64,000 nucleotides of DNA from Favolaschia claudopus (lineage: Eukaryota > Basidiomycota > Agaricomycetes > Agaricales > Mycenaceae): positions 1,404,292 to 1,468,291 of the forward strand of contig JAWWNJ010000060.1 in NCBI GenBank assembly GCA_037176885.1, read 5' to 3'. The notes below the pieces were generated by a model that did not search any database, had not been told where the DNA came from, and saw only the letters and a program-made list of their open reading frames with translations. Positions 1 to 11,199 of this stretch are shown here, piece after piece; the stretch's first letter is position 1; each line of letters begins with the position of its first letter. The translations under genes and the position numbers were made by a program.

Positions 1-1248
1 TATAACCACTTCATCGTTCTCGTCCAGATTCTCAATGTTTGCTTACAATTCTCGATTACACGAGCCGAGATTCAATGGCTGCGGGAGCAAATTCCGGCTT
101 GGGTTGTAGAGTATGAGCGGTAAGTCGTCGTCGTTGGGCAGACATTGAAACTAAAGAAATCTGACACTGCGCAGTATATATTATCAGAATGATCCCTCCC
201 GCCTCTCAACCTGTACTCTGACTGTGCATGGTCTCCTTCATATCCCGGACGCCATTGAGTGGGCTGGCCCTCAGTGGTGTTACTGGGCATTCCCAATGGA
301 GCGTTATTGCGGGGCTCTCCAGCCAGGTATCCGCAGCCGCCGTTTCCCCTATGCAGCCCTGGATCGTTGGGTACTCGAGTCAGCGCAGCTGGCGCAAGTT
401 GGTGTCCTCTATAATCTGACCGCGGAGCTCAAACTCCGACCTCGCCGTGACCACGATCCTCAGGGTTCTCTTCGTATCCCGGGCTGTGAGTGATCTTGTT
501 TTTTGTTGTGCCGCAGCCTTGCACTGACAATTTTATGTACAGACCCAGCGGCGTTACTCATTGGACCATCTACCGAAGTCCGCAAAGTGCCAGCTCGGGT
601 CCTCGGCGCTCTTGCTACGCGGTTCAATCTTGGGAACCAGAAGAAAGTTCTGACTGACCTCATTCTCAAGGATGCCGTATACTTCGAATGGTCAAAAATC
701 CGTCGGATTGATTCTGAAGCTGGCGACACGATGACCGCATCTGGGTCCACATCAAAAGCCCTGGCCAATCAACAGGACTTGAGGGACCGAACATTTGTTC
801 GAGTATGTAATCTTCTCTATTGCCGACAATACTAAACAGATCACAGTTTGAGATGTATGTTGACATACACGCACGGCGGCAGAATCGCGCTTCTGTCTTC
901 GAACTTCGGACATTTTATGGCCAGCTCCAACACATTTACCTGGTCAATCTGCAAAATACGGTGCCGATCCAATTATTCCGGAGGCAAACACTCAAGCTCA
1001 ACATCCCTGCCGATTATTCCATCATCTTGGTGGAGATCAAGACTTGCCAATTAACTGGAAGCGATGAGCGATTAGATCTTCATTTTTATTCGCACCTGCG
1101 GGAGACTGCCGATGTTGTTGATGCCACAGCTTTGCAGTGTGTCGTTGGCCGGGTGCCCGACGAGCTGAGCAGAGACCAGGGAATTGTTGACAGGAGCGGG
1201 AATCTGGCTCGAGCGCTGTATCTCGATAATTTGGGGGAAAATGAATGA
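1..1248 (+). CDS. Tnp2/CACTA-like transposase, C-terminal part (5' end outside window)
   Basis: Four exons join in one open frame: <1-119, 175-485, 543-802 and 847-1248. All have GT-AG introns of 44-57 bp. The product contains a block around VHGLLHIPDAIEWAGP followed by YWAFPMERYCG. This matches the C-terminal region of basidiomycete Tnp2-type (CACTA/EnSpm) transposases, where HLLxH and MERY/F motifs follow the catalytic core. The core itself would lie upstream of the window. The remaining roughly 270 residues show no known domain. No stop or frame break is visible, so the copy may be recent. Only 36 bp separate it from the convergent gene on the other strand, which may belong to the same element. 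Family assignment rests on motif recognition only. Confidence 0.7.
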
Positions 1249-1283
1249 CTTGTTGTGCTATATATCTATATATTCGAACTCAT

Positions 1284-1882
1284 TCAATTTACTAAAGTTA
1301 CATCTCCCATCTGGATTGCTTGGGAATCTTCTGACGTTGCGTCAGAGTCAACACTGAGCTTCAGAATCTCCTCAGCCCCCCTCAAACAACCTCGGATTTC
1401 GTCAATACTTTGAAGAATCTTCCACTCCGCGTGCGGGAATTCAAATCCGACTGTATTGTCGTGTCGAGCCGCGCGTAGAAAATCGAGGAGAATCGGGATG
1501 TTCTTCTTCAAGTTGTCGTTAATTTTCTGTGAATCGAGGATGCGCTTCTTGACGATGAACTGCTGCTCCTCGACAAGGAAGTCCACTTCGCGACGAATTC
1601 GCACCCGAGCTGGAGTGCTGATGGTATTATCGTTGGAACCCCGAGGGGGCTCAGGATCCAAGAGGGAGAGGATTGTTTTCCAGCTCTCTGGGGAGGCCTC
1701 TTTGAAATCGATCTTGGGCCACTCGTAACTTATTTCACTGGTGAGCTCTTTTCGACACATACTCGTCCAATAACCTACCTGTCCTTGTTGTGCTTCCCAT
1801 CTGCCATATCATGGATAAACTTTTTGGCTTGTTTTTCTACGGCGCTCATTGCCTCGACTTTGCCTTCATGTTTATTGGCCAT
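1284..1882 (-). CDS. Hypothetical protein, two exons, convergent with the transposase
   Basis: Exon 1 is 1779-1882 and exon 2 is 1284-1737, separated by a 41-bp GT-AG intron. The product is about 185 residues. It starts MANKHEGKVEAM and has a lysine-rich, mostly helical N-terminus. The middle is charged (RIRREVDFLVEEQQFIVKKR) and the C-terminus acidic. There is no signal peptide or membrane segment, and I recognise no domain. The start at 1882 was chosen because splicing joins it in frame to the longer second exon. Tail-to-tail placement 36 bp from the transposase suggests it may be a second ORF of that transposon, but it could equally be an unrelated host gene. Confidence 0.5.
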
Positions 1883-2187
1883 AGCGAGTAAGATGGTGGT
1901 GGTCAAGGTGCAAGAGCGATAACGTGGCTGTGTGTCGATCGACTTTGATATCTTTGACTGACATATGAATATTCAAAAAGGTATTTTTTTGCGAATTTTG
2001 TGGTACATGGGGGACGCCAGAGAACCGTGTCATACCATGCACAGTGTCTACTGTGATATATTGGAAGACTCTGGCATCTTTATCTAGGTATGGGAATGAC
2101 ACCGCGGCGCGTTTGAGAAAGGGAACGCGCAAATTACAATCATGTGACCGTGCTACATTTCGATCCGGAAAGCCGCCGCCACTTGGC

Positions 2188-2485
2188 GAAAATCAACCTA
2201 GAGGAAACATCCTACGAACTATTCTACCAAAGGTTGGTTAAATCAACCTATTGAAACCAACCTATCTACCAATCTGTGCTTGGTCGAAATAAATCATCCT
2301 ATAAAAATCAACCTAACAAGTAGCCAGCCATAGGTTGACTTCAGTCCACAGATTTTTTCGGAGACTCGGTAGGTTGAACAGTCAGTTCAACCTACAACGA
2401 CATTCAAACTACGGTAGAATAGTAATATGGGCTCCAACCTAGAGTAGGTTGGCATCAACCTACGGCAGATTGATCGGCAACCTAA
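2188..2485. repeat. Cluster of CAACCTA/TAGGTTG words in both orientations
   Basis: Within about 300 bp the heptamer CAACCTA or its complement TAGGTTG occurs about ten times, often extended to AATCAACCTA. Some copies face each other as small palindromes, for example around 2375-2395 and 2440-2462. No reading frame is supported here. It may be the remnant of a foldback element or a cluster of protein-binding sites. Confidence 0.6.
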
Positions 2486-2579
2486 GCTGAGTCCACAGTG
2501 TTGAAGCTGTGTTTCTCTCCGTGGTGTGGTGAGTTGAGCGCCTACTATCAAGTTAGTTACAGTAGTGCATGGCAATAGA

Positions 2580-4790
2580 GAGTGCAGGCTTCCAGCAACC
2601 CAGACAGGAGCCGTAAGCTTATGTGTGCAATTGTAACATTAGGAAAGGAGGAAGTGCATCTGGCGGATCCCACAAGTTAAACTGTAACAATGCCACTGAG
2701 GCGCTGGTGCACTGCCCTATATTCCCTAATCCAAAGCTATTCTGTAAGGGCTGTGCAGCGCTCTGGCTGTACTAACCCTGGGTGGAAACGTGAGGGCAAG
2801 TGACCAAGGCAGAAGTTCGAACGTTCGGCCCGAATTTGGTTGAAAACAGAAAATCAGTGCCGAACTGCGGGTACTTAATGCTGGCAGTCAGAAACCGTAG
2901 AACAGTCCAGCGGTATAGATCGAGCACCGACATTAAAAGAACCGACGGCGCATGAAGTCTATGCAAGACGTCCTCCCATGTTGGTCTCTTCGGAACGAGG
3001 GAATGTTACAACGATTCGCAGAATTCTAGACGCGAGCGAATTTTTCCACCATAAAAGGAGATTGTCGTGTAAAAAGGATCATCAAGGATTTACGGGACGT
3101 GAAAGCAATGCATTGAAGTGTAGAATTCGGTTCTACAACAGCGGTGATTTGATATCGGAAAGAATCGCTATGTAACGTTCAAGTTCTACAGCAACTTGCT
3201 GTTGGATTCGGAGCGACGATAATTGAACTAAGTACTATTATCGTCGGTCCGAATCCACTTTGAATAGACCCCCCTTCAAAGGTATCCATTGCTCAGGCGC
3301 CTATGTAGCTCTCTAGTTATTTGTGGAACTGGCGGATCCGGGAACACGCCGAGCCAAGCCGGAGTGAGCCGAAGCAGTCCCGAATCAGTTCATCAATCAA
3401 CAAACGTCATTTCAGATGCCTCTTGCTTCTTCCTACCCTCATCCACTTAGCGACGAAGATGCCTAATGTCTTCTCGGCTGACAATTCCTCAAAGATGCAT
3501 TGCAGTCTGCCCTTCGCTTCCACCCAGTGAACCTCTGCGGCAGTCAACGCACTTTAAAAGCCTCTTTCTATCCATCGTTGATCGCCTCTTTCTCTTTGAC
3601 CGTTTTCTTTGTGCTCCTGGTTCACTGCTACAAAAGCTGGCTTTCAGCTTAAAAATCTTTTGTGGATCTTTTGTGGACTCAAATCGAACCTTCAATGGCC
3701 TCGCTGATCCTGCAAGGAACTCTTGTCTCTCCACGCGCCCAAGTTTCGCACTCGAAACTATCCGTCAAATAACCAGTCGACTTGCAGTCGTGTGGTTACT
3801 TATACCATCCATGCTTTCGGGATCGCCGGCATTCATTCACGGTAACTCGCTCGCTCCTCGATCTGAAATCGCCGGTACTCCTCCGCCTATCAGTCTTTTA
3901 CCCCGCCTTTTAATAAATCGTTACTCGGAAAACTTTCCAGCACAGAAGCTCTGTGGCTCCGTGTCTGTCACGGAGGAAATTGTCGCTCATAGTTTTCAAT
4001 CTCAAGAAGTCAGGTGCGTCAGGTCGAGTGCATCGAGGGAAAAGAACTTGATCTGACGAAACCGTGCAAAGGATGAATTTAACAGGCGGAAATATGAATA
4101 TTTGTATCGTCCCATCCGTCATTCAATTCCTGCATGCCGACATCTCGGAGCAATCTCATTTTTTTTGCCATTCTCTTCCAAGTCAAAGCGCTCTCTGGAC
4201 GGGCAACGAATGAGGTCTTCGCACATGATCGTGAACACTAGATCGGACTTGTTCGTTCTTCGGACAAAGCGTTATCAAAGCGTATCAATTTTTATCATAG
4301 TCTCGAAAGAAATCGCAGGCTGAATGGCTGAGTATCTCGAACGCTAGGGTCCAGTACTCAAGTAGCCTCCGACAGACAGGCCTAGGAATTTCGTTGAGAC
4401 CCTCCGAACGACTCTACCGACTTTTTCCGGTGGCGCGACCTCGTTTTTCACAAAGACAATGGGACGAAGTCACGGAGACTCTTTGTCAAAGCAACTCTTT
4501 CCACGACTCTGCTTCGCGGTCTTCGGCCACTGATTCCAGACTGTCAAATCCTTCCTGTAAAGGCAATTCCATCATGATGGGGTGAATTTGAGCGAGGGTA
4601 CACCGCGAGGCACGCACAACGTGCTATTAAGAGGGGGTAAGTGTCCCAGGCTCTCGGCTATCTGACTTGCACCTCTTTTATGGAAATTATGATGGCAGGA
4701 CGGATGTCTTCAAAAGCTTCATTCACCATGGGATGCGAAAGCAGGCAATACGCTGCGATACTGGGCTTAATACTCCCCCGAACTTCGTCT
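2580..4790. other. Intergenic, no supported gene; one strong hairpin
   Basis: Open frames such as the 196-codon one at 3466-4056 (+) show no domain, signal or splice structure that I trust. The only clear structure is an imperfect inverted repeat at 3203-3223 and 3237-3257 (20 of 21 positions pair, 13-nt loop). Confidence 0.5.
3203..3257. repeat. 21-bp hairpin (inverted repeat, 13-nt loop)
   Basis: The left arm 3203-3223 (tggattcggagcgacgataa...) pairs with the right arm 3237-3257, with a single mismatch. No T-run follows, so it does not look like a terminator. It may be the end of a decayed foldback element. Confidence 0.7.
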
Positions 4791-4806
4791 CTTGTAATTG
4801 CCTTCG

Positions 4807-6264
4807 ATGCCCGTCGTTCACAGCACCCTCCCCGTCCATCGCAGTCGTCAATCTCGTAGATTGCGACACATCGATTCGACCTGTGCGTCTTTCTCTTTTT
4901 CTCGGACGGAGCTCTTGACTGATGTAGCTATAGGCGACGACGACCTGTGGGAGACGTACGATGCTGAGCTCCTCGACTCTGCTCCCTCCCTAACCGTCAA
5001 ATCCGAGCCCAATGACGACGACGACGACAATGCCGACTTCGACGACAACGACACATCCTCGCTCCCCTCCCCCTCCCCCATCCCCGTCCCCGTCCGGACA
5101 ATCGACCCTACTGCCCACGTCCCCCGTCCCCGCAACGCCTTCATCTGCTTCCGCTCCGAATTCGTCAGACAAGCCAAACTCAAAGGCTCGTCCAAGCCCG
5201 AGAACCAGACCTGCCTGAGTCGCGATGCGGCGGACGCGTGGCGCGGGATGAACGCGGAGGAACGGCGCCCCCACGTTCTCATGGCGCTGCAGGAGAAGCG
5301 CGAGCATGCCCTGAGGTATCCGAACTATAAATATGCGCCTGGGAGCGGGGGTGGCGGCGGGGCGTCGTCGCGGAAAGTGAATGGGAATGGGAGGAAGGTT
5401 ACGAGGATGAGTGTAGGGAGGCGGGCGTCGAGTGCGAGCTCTGATTCGTCAGAGTCTGTTTTCGAAGCTGCTGTCGACTCTCGGCCGTGGAACAAGTACG
5501 TGCCAAATCCTCCTGCTCCGCGCGAGAAGCCACGTCGAAAGTCGACGACGGCGAAACCTCGACTCGATGTCGACGCTGGTGGGCAGAAGGGAAGGTTTAC
5601 GGTAGAGTCCTTGTTGTGTGAGCCCAGTGAATCGGTGTGTGTCTCTCTTGTCTTCTATCCTCCTCTTCTCATCTACTCTATAGGTCATCATTACTCCAAC
5701 CGTTTCGTCGGAATCTAGCTCGTCGACCTCTTCGGCTTCTGTTCGAGCTCGCTCTACCCCTCGTGCATCCTCACCTCCGCCATCGAAAGCCGCTGCGCCA
5801 CGGCTCGTGGAGTCCGTCGTCGCCGATCCTTCCGTTCCCGCCATCGCTACTCCTAAAGAAAACGACGAGGTGTGTAATCTTTTATTCCCGCTCTTCTCTT
5901 TCCTTCACTCACCCCATCCCTCAACCTACAGCCCACAATCACGCCAAGCCCCATCCGCCCCTGCTCATATAACGATAAACCAAAGCAATTCGGCTTCAAG
6001 AAAAGATTATCTCCAAACGCCGCCGACTCGATCCGTCTCCCCACTCCTCCACCTACCCCGCCTCCAGTCCCCGACGTGGAGTCTCCATCTGAGTCTCCCG
6101 ACGTAGAGCCCCAATGCGAGTGGGACAGCTGGATGTACGTTCCTATGGAGCTCAACGACGACGAGGACGGGGACCTCGATTTTTCTCCCCCGCCGAAGGA
6201 TTTTGGGTTTTACTGTCCGGCGAGTCTGGATGGGGCTGTACCCGCGTTTGCGTTGTTCGCGTGA
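4807..6264 (+). CDS. HMG-box transcription factor (MATA_HMG type)
   Basis: The proposed exons are 4807-4882, 4934-5634, 5684-5869 and 5932-6264. The last three junctions keep frame exactly; the first intron (51 bp) is itself open, so the N-terminus is less certain. An acidic stretch (repeated D/N) is followed by an HMG box of about 70 residues. The box starts VPRPRNAFICFRSEF, continues through LSRDAADAWRGM and ends in HALRYPNYKYAPG. This is the sequence-specific MATA_HMG class used by fungal mating and pheromone-response factors such as Ste11 and Prf1. The rest is low complexity: glycine- and serine-rich, basic (KPRRKSTTAKPR), then a proline-rich and acidic C-terminus. A nuclear DNA-binding regulator is the expected role. 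Whether it acts in mating cannot be said, because basidiomycetes carry many HMG paralogs. Confidence 0.8.
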
Positions 6265-6834
6265 ATTATGCATGACTTTCTTGAACTGTATCTGTATGTA
6301 CCTACTCAAATTCTTACGACCGGTCGTTGTATCATGCCATGTTTTAGCATACGAATGGGAATCCCGAGTGAATGCCTCACTGAAAGATTTGTCTGTGGAA
6401 TTGAATTGATTGTATTAGCTCAACACTTAACACTGAAGTGGTGCGAGACTTGAATGTCAGTGCACGTTCTTTCTCTCAGTTATCAGCTTTGTTCAGCTAA
6501 TTGCGAGACAATGATTGGAGCCGTTAGACGATTCAGAGCAGCGAGGAACTCACATCTGTATTCCGTGACCTTACTGTGAAGCACCACAAATTTAGAGGAG
6601 AAAAAGGCGTTGTGTAAATCATCCTGATACTAATACACATGAAATGCCGCAGCTTTGAACGCTACTCGCACATCGTCGAAAGAAGTAATAAAAACGCGTC
6701 GTACAAGCTCATCGATATCATACTTATCATAAGCGACAATGGATTATAATACACTAGGCTTGGCTAGCCAGCCAGCGAAAAGTGGAAAAGACTGCAAATA
6801 TTAACCAACCTTAACCCTGAACGCTCGCTGGTGT
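6265..6834. other. Intergenic region between convergent genes
   Basis: AT-rich spacer between the HMG-box gene and the convergent transporter. I see no coding signal or repeat. Confidence 0.5.
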
Positions 6835-9133
6835 TTATGTGGAAGAAGCCGAGGCTTTTTCATCCAAGATCTTTTCGTCCGTTGTCCCAAGATCGTGCGT
6901 GACACCCGCGGCGACAGCGGCAGTGTGGACGATTTCGGACTGGGTGCCGTCGAAGAGGGCGGCGGTCTCTTCGAGAGTCCGGTTCTTCGTCTCGATGACG
7001 ACTGCGGGGAAAGAATCGTTAGTTGACGGAGAAAGAAAGGGTAGCAAGGGAGACGTACAGAAGTACAGGAATACACCCTCAAACACGAGCCACACGCAGT
7101 ATACGATGTAGTACTTCCAGTCAATATTGTCTGTAGGAACAAATAAGTTAGATGGAGAGGCACGAAGAAAGAACAGCGACCTACCCATGGCAATGGGGTT
7201 GACATATTGGTTGAAGATGAGCGCGAGGGAGATCGTGAAGTTGAAGATGTTGAAACCCTTGGCACGGATATTGTAGGGCAAAATCTCCAACGTATACGTG
7301 ACGATGAGGGGCGTGAACGCGATACTGTTCACCATATCAGTCTCTCGGAACGAATACATCAAGCAGACAATCGACTCACTCGTATGCAGCGTAGTACAAG
7401 AAGATGAACGCGATGACAGAGTGCGCCGCCTGCTCGTTACCATTGATCCGATACCGCGCAGTGCAGATAGTCTGTGCGGTGAAGAACACAGTCATGCCGA
7501 CGACCGATGTGAGGAACATCAGTCTGCGACCGAGTTTCTCCACCAAGGCCGACGCAGTCAGAGCCCAAGCCAAATTCCAAATTTGTAGGATACCGTTGAT
7601 GAGGAGCTGAAAGTAGTTGATCATCGTAAGGAAACTTGTCTCAACGAAACAAGACATGGCCGAACCTGGATCGTCGGGTCGGTGATGCCGATGGAGTCGA
7701 GAACCTTGTTCAGATAGTACGAGACCAAGCCGTTGGCGGACCATTGAGAGAAGAAGGCGATGGCGACAATGATGCGGACACGCTTGCGGTTGCCCGGGGA
7801 AGAGAAGAACGACTTCCACCCGATGTTGGCAGCGACTTTGAAGACATAAGGAGACGAAAAGTAGTCGTACTAAATTCACTTACCAGTGCGGTCAAACTCA
7901 ATAGCGGCCTTGATCTCCTGGAACTCATACTGCACAAGCGGATCCTCCCTGGGATTAGGTATAAGCGATCGTCGGCGGACAAGAGAAATTTACGAATCAC
8001 GTACTCGTTGCCGTCGGCGTGGTAGTAGGCCAAGATCTTGACAGCTTCAGCCTCCTTGCCCTTGCTCACCAAGTAACGAGGGGATTCGGGAGCGAACAGG
8101 ACGAGAGCGACTTGTAGAACGGAGGGGAGGGCCTGGAGCAAAGACGGTACACGCCATGCCCAAGTGGAGTTAATCTTGAACGTCCCGAATGTTGCCCAGG
8201 CAGCGCTAAAACACAACCGACGCGGTCAGTTTTCCATTCAGGGTCGACAATCAAATAGTACCGACATGATGGCGCCAGAATACCACAGGGAGTTGTACAC
8301 CGAAGTCAGAGGAGCGCGGTACTTGGGATATGAGAGTTCGGTGACCAGCATGGGTGCGGCGTTGGCTAGGAAAAGATGATACAGTCAGAAGGTCGGCCGT
8401 GAAGCCGAGATCGTTATACGGGCTCACCTGCGAAAGTCAATCCAAAACCGATGAGGAAACTGTATCATCAAGTCTATTTGTGAGTACAACGAGTAACAGG
8501 ACCGAGATCCACGCTGACCGGGCTCCGATGAACATCCCGACGGACTTGGAAGCGGTTTGGACGGCCGTTGCGATACACATGACGAGGGCACCGAAGAAAA
8601 CGGTGGGCCGACGACCAATACCGTCAGACATGTAGGGTGCGAAGGGGTATCCCGCCAAAGCCCCAATGTTCTATTTCCCGTTGAATATGAGAATGAGGGA
8701 ATGGACCGGGCACGTACTTGGATGGCGTTGAGCAGACCGAGCTTTCCCTTAGTGGGACTATCGGGAAATTAGAATTCAGACAATTCAGAGAAAACAAGTG
8801 ACGCACGTATGGAAGTATAGCTTCCACTGGCTCAAAGACTGCAAACCGTTCATCATACTCCCATCGTAACCGTTGGTCGAGCTGGTGATGAGACTTGAAA
8901 ATTTGCGGAACGTCAGCGACTTAGGGGCGAATGCGACGATCGGGCTCACAGGAGGGTGATCCACGCGTTGAGGATAATGAGCCTGAGGGACGACGTTGTG
9001 AGTCGTTTGGGTGAAGTCGAAGGAAAAAAAAATTATGGACACACCGCCTGTTGTTGTACCACTTCCGGTTGGGGTCCATGAGATGCGTGTACGCATTGAC
9101 GCTGCTATCATTTGCGACTGCTCCGCCGGCCAT
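6835..9133 (-). CDS. MFS sugar transporter, lactose-permease-like
   Basis: Fourteen exons assemble into 1,575 nt (524 residues) without a stop. On the + coordinate scale they are 9045-9133, 8950-8982, 8807-8893, 8718-8757, 8519-8670, 8428-8459, 8266-8365, 8005-8205, 7884-7948, 7666-7835, 7380-7606, 7185-7324, 7059-7130 and 6835-7001. The length fits the fungal sugar-porter family (about 500-550). Diagnostic motifs include GYDGSMMNG in helix 1, GRRPTVFFGAL after helix 2, PESPRYLVSKGK before the central loop, VEKLGRRLMF after helix 8, and ETKNRTLEE at the end of the sugar-porter domain. The wording of these motifs is closest to lactose permease (Lac12) relatives of basidiomycetes. It acts at the plasma membrane as a proton-coupled sugar or disaccharide importer. 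The substrate cannot be read from sequence. The eighth exon is entered through a GTCGGT donor, chosen because it restores the conserved IIAAWATFG reading. Confidence 0.88.
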
Positions 9134-10770
9134 TGTGGATGCAAGGAGAGCTCAAAGACGGGAGGTCTGGGGGCGGGGGGAAGACGCCTAAGGAAAAGAA
9201 GGCGATTCGCGGGTGCGGGGTTTATGTATAGTCGGCTCAGGTGACATAAAGCTTGGTTTTTCCAAAGGTACTCCGGCAAACGCACTTTCATGGTTGCCTA
9301 AACGGAGATGTCAAGTGACTGATCTCACCGTTTGCCGATCTGTGTCGACATTGAATGGCGATACGCGGAGGCAATTTGCTACTCCGAAGCTCAGGGAGGC
9401 TTTTATGCGATGATAAATGAACAGAAAATGAGGGAAAAAATTGACTGCTTAGCAGTAGGTCTGCGTCGAGCGAAGTCGACTCCTGCAGAAGGTTCCCCAC
9501 CGGAAGGATCCGGCAAATTGTGGGGCAATTTTCAAATGCAACCATCGCATCACAGTATCAATTTACCGTGTGATGAGAAGCAACTAACCTCCGAAGAAAC
9601 GCCGTCCATTGAATTTCTCTTTGAGGTGACTGGGAGCGCTATTTCCCCGGGCAGACGATGGGTAGCAATGGCGTTTCAGATCGAGAAGACAAATATGAGG
9701 CTCGTTGCTTCAGTCCATGGATTTTCCACAGAAGGATTGGTGGTAAATGCGTAAATGAATCACGCCAGTGGAAGAGAGAAGTATAGTCCAAGTCCAGTTG
9801 ATGTGTGGAGGCAGCTTCTTTGACAGTAGGTAGCATGTGCAATAGAAAGCTGAAAATATATCGGAGATATCCTTGGATGACAGGCGATTCGAAAACACGG
9901 GCCTCAGTGCTCAGCGCTCAACCACCAAGGGCCGCGAAGGGATGAAATAAAAAGTCGAAGCATGAGTTGATGTCAGAGGTTGTTGAGACCAGAGAGTGAA
10001 GAACGCATCTAGTGCGACTACGAGTGCATTGCTCGCCGACGAGTATGGGCCTCGAATAGCGTTCCTATTGTTGGAAATCTTTGGAGACGTCGGGCGCGAG
10101 GGGCAGCAGGAGATACGACGGGCTAGAACCCGGCGAATGTGGCCCGTAGAATGGCAATCCACAAAAAACTTGGCTTGATTGACAGAATTGAAGAAGAAGG
10201 CCGGCTGGTACGGCGGTGGTGTCGTTACAGCGATTCTCGAGATATACAAGTCGGCGAAGATCTTCAAGCAGGTTCCTGGCAGCAGCGATCCAGAAGCCTC
10301 AAATACAAGCTCGATGCTTCCGTTCTTCAGCTTCGAAAGGTTTAAAAGGAGTCGGTGCCAATTCGTCTATTTTTTCAATTGTGCCAGCTGGAAGTAGAAT
10401 CGAGTCAAATACAATAACAGAGAACACCCAAAAAAGAACCTGCCCGGATCCCCGAAGCCTGATGAGCCTGACAATCACCAATCCTTAATTAAGACCACTC
10501 ACGATACGATACGCTCTGATACGCTAAAATGGCGAGAGCTTCCTTCGGTAGTACGACACCTTTTCCCGTTATCGAGGCAATCCGCGAAATCTCCCAGGCA
10601 CGAATTCTCCGTGAATAGGAAGACAGGCTGCAAAGAGGATCACTAGAAACTCGAAGAGGACTAGTGGGCGGGAGTAGGGGGTAACTTCGGAGGGTATCAG
10701 TCAACAGCCGGAAAGACACTCCGCCTATAGTTTTGACACCGAGTTCCCGTCGCCAAGACTTAGACTAGAG
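9134..10770. other. No confidently supported gene; weak - strand frames
   Basis: Short minus-strand frames at 10489-10719 and 10299-10481 contain hydrophobic stretches (LFWVFSVIVFDSILL) and could be exons of a small membrane protein. I could not join them with convincing splice sites. A 140-codon plus-strand frame at 9332-9754 has no recognisable domain. Confidence 0.35.
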
Positions 10771-11199
10771 CCTCTTCGTGCTCTGTGGTGGAGGCTCGAC
10801 CGGACCGCATCCGGGCACGGTTCCGCTGACGATGAGCATCCCCAGTATCGCAAGGAGATCACATGGACAACGACCATCGCCCGACCTGAGAGCGGGGACA
10901 GCGCATTGTACGGAGCTCGTTATGCGACGCCTGTCAGTTCGCCATCACAGCGTCCATCGCTAGAGACGAATGACTAGGAGTGTCGTGCATGACTGCGCCG
11001 GGTGGTACAGCGGAGCAAAAATTACAGATAGAGTAAGAGCTATCTCTTCTTTTCGACTTTCCCAGTCCTCAGTAAGCAGATATCGACACTCCCGCCACCG
11101 CCTACGACTCCTCCAGGCTGACCGTTGTCAACCCGGCGTGGATCATTGACCCACTTTAAAGCGGACACAGAGCCTACTATCCGCTCTGCATGCCATTCA

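Noticed and set aside
3466..4056. 196-codon plus-strand frame
   Set aside because: No recognisable domain, no coding-like pattern and overlapping frames on the other strand.
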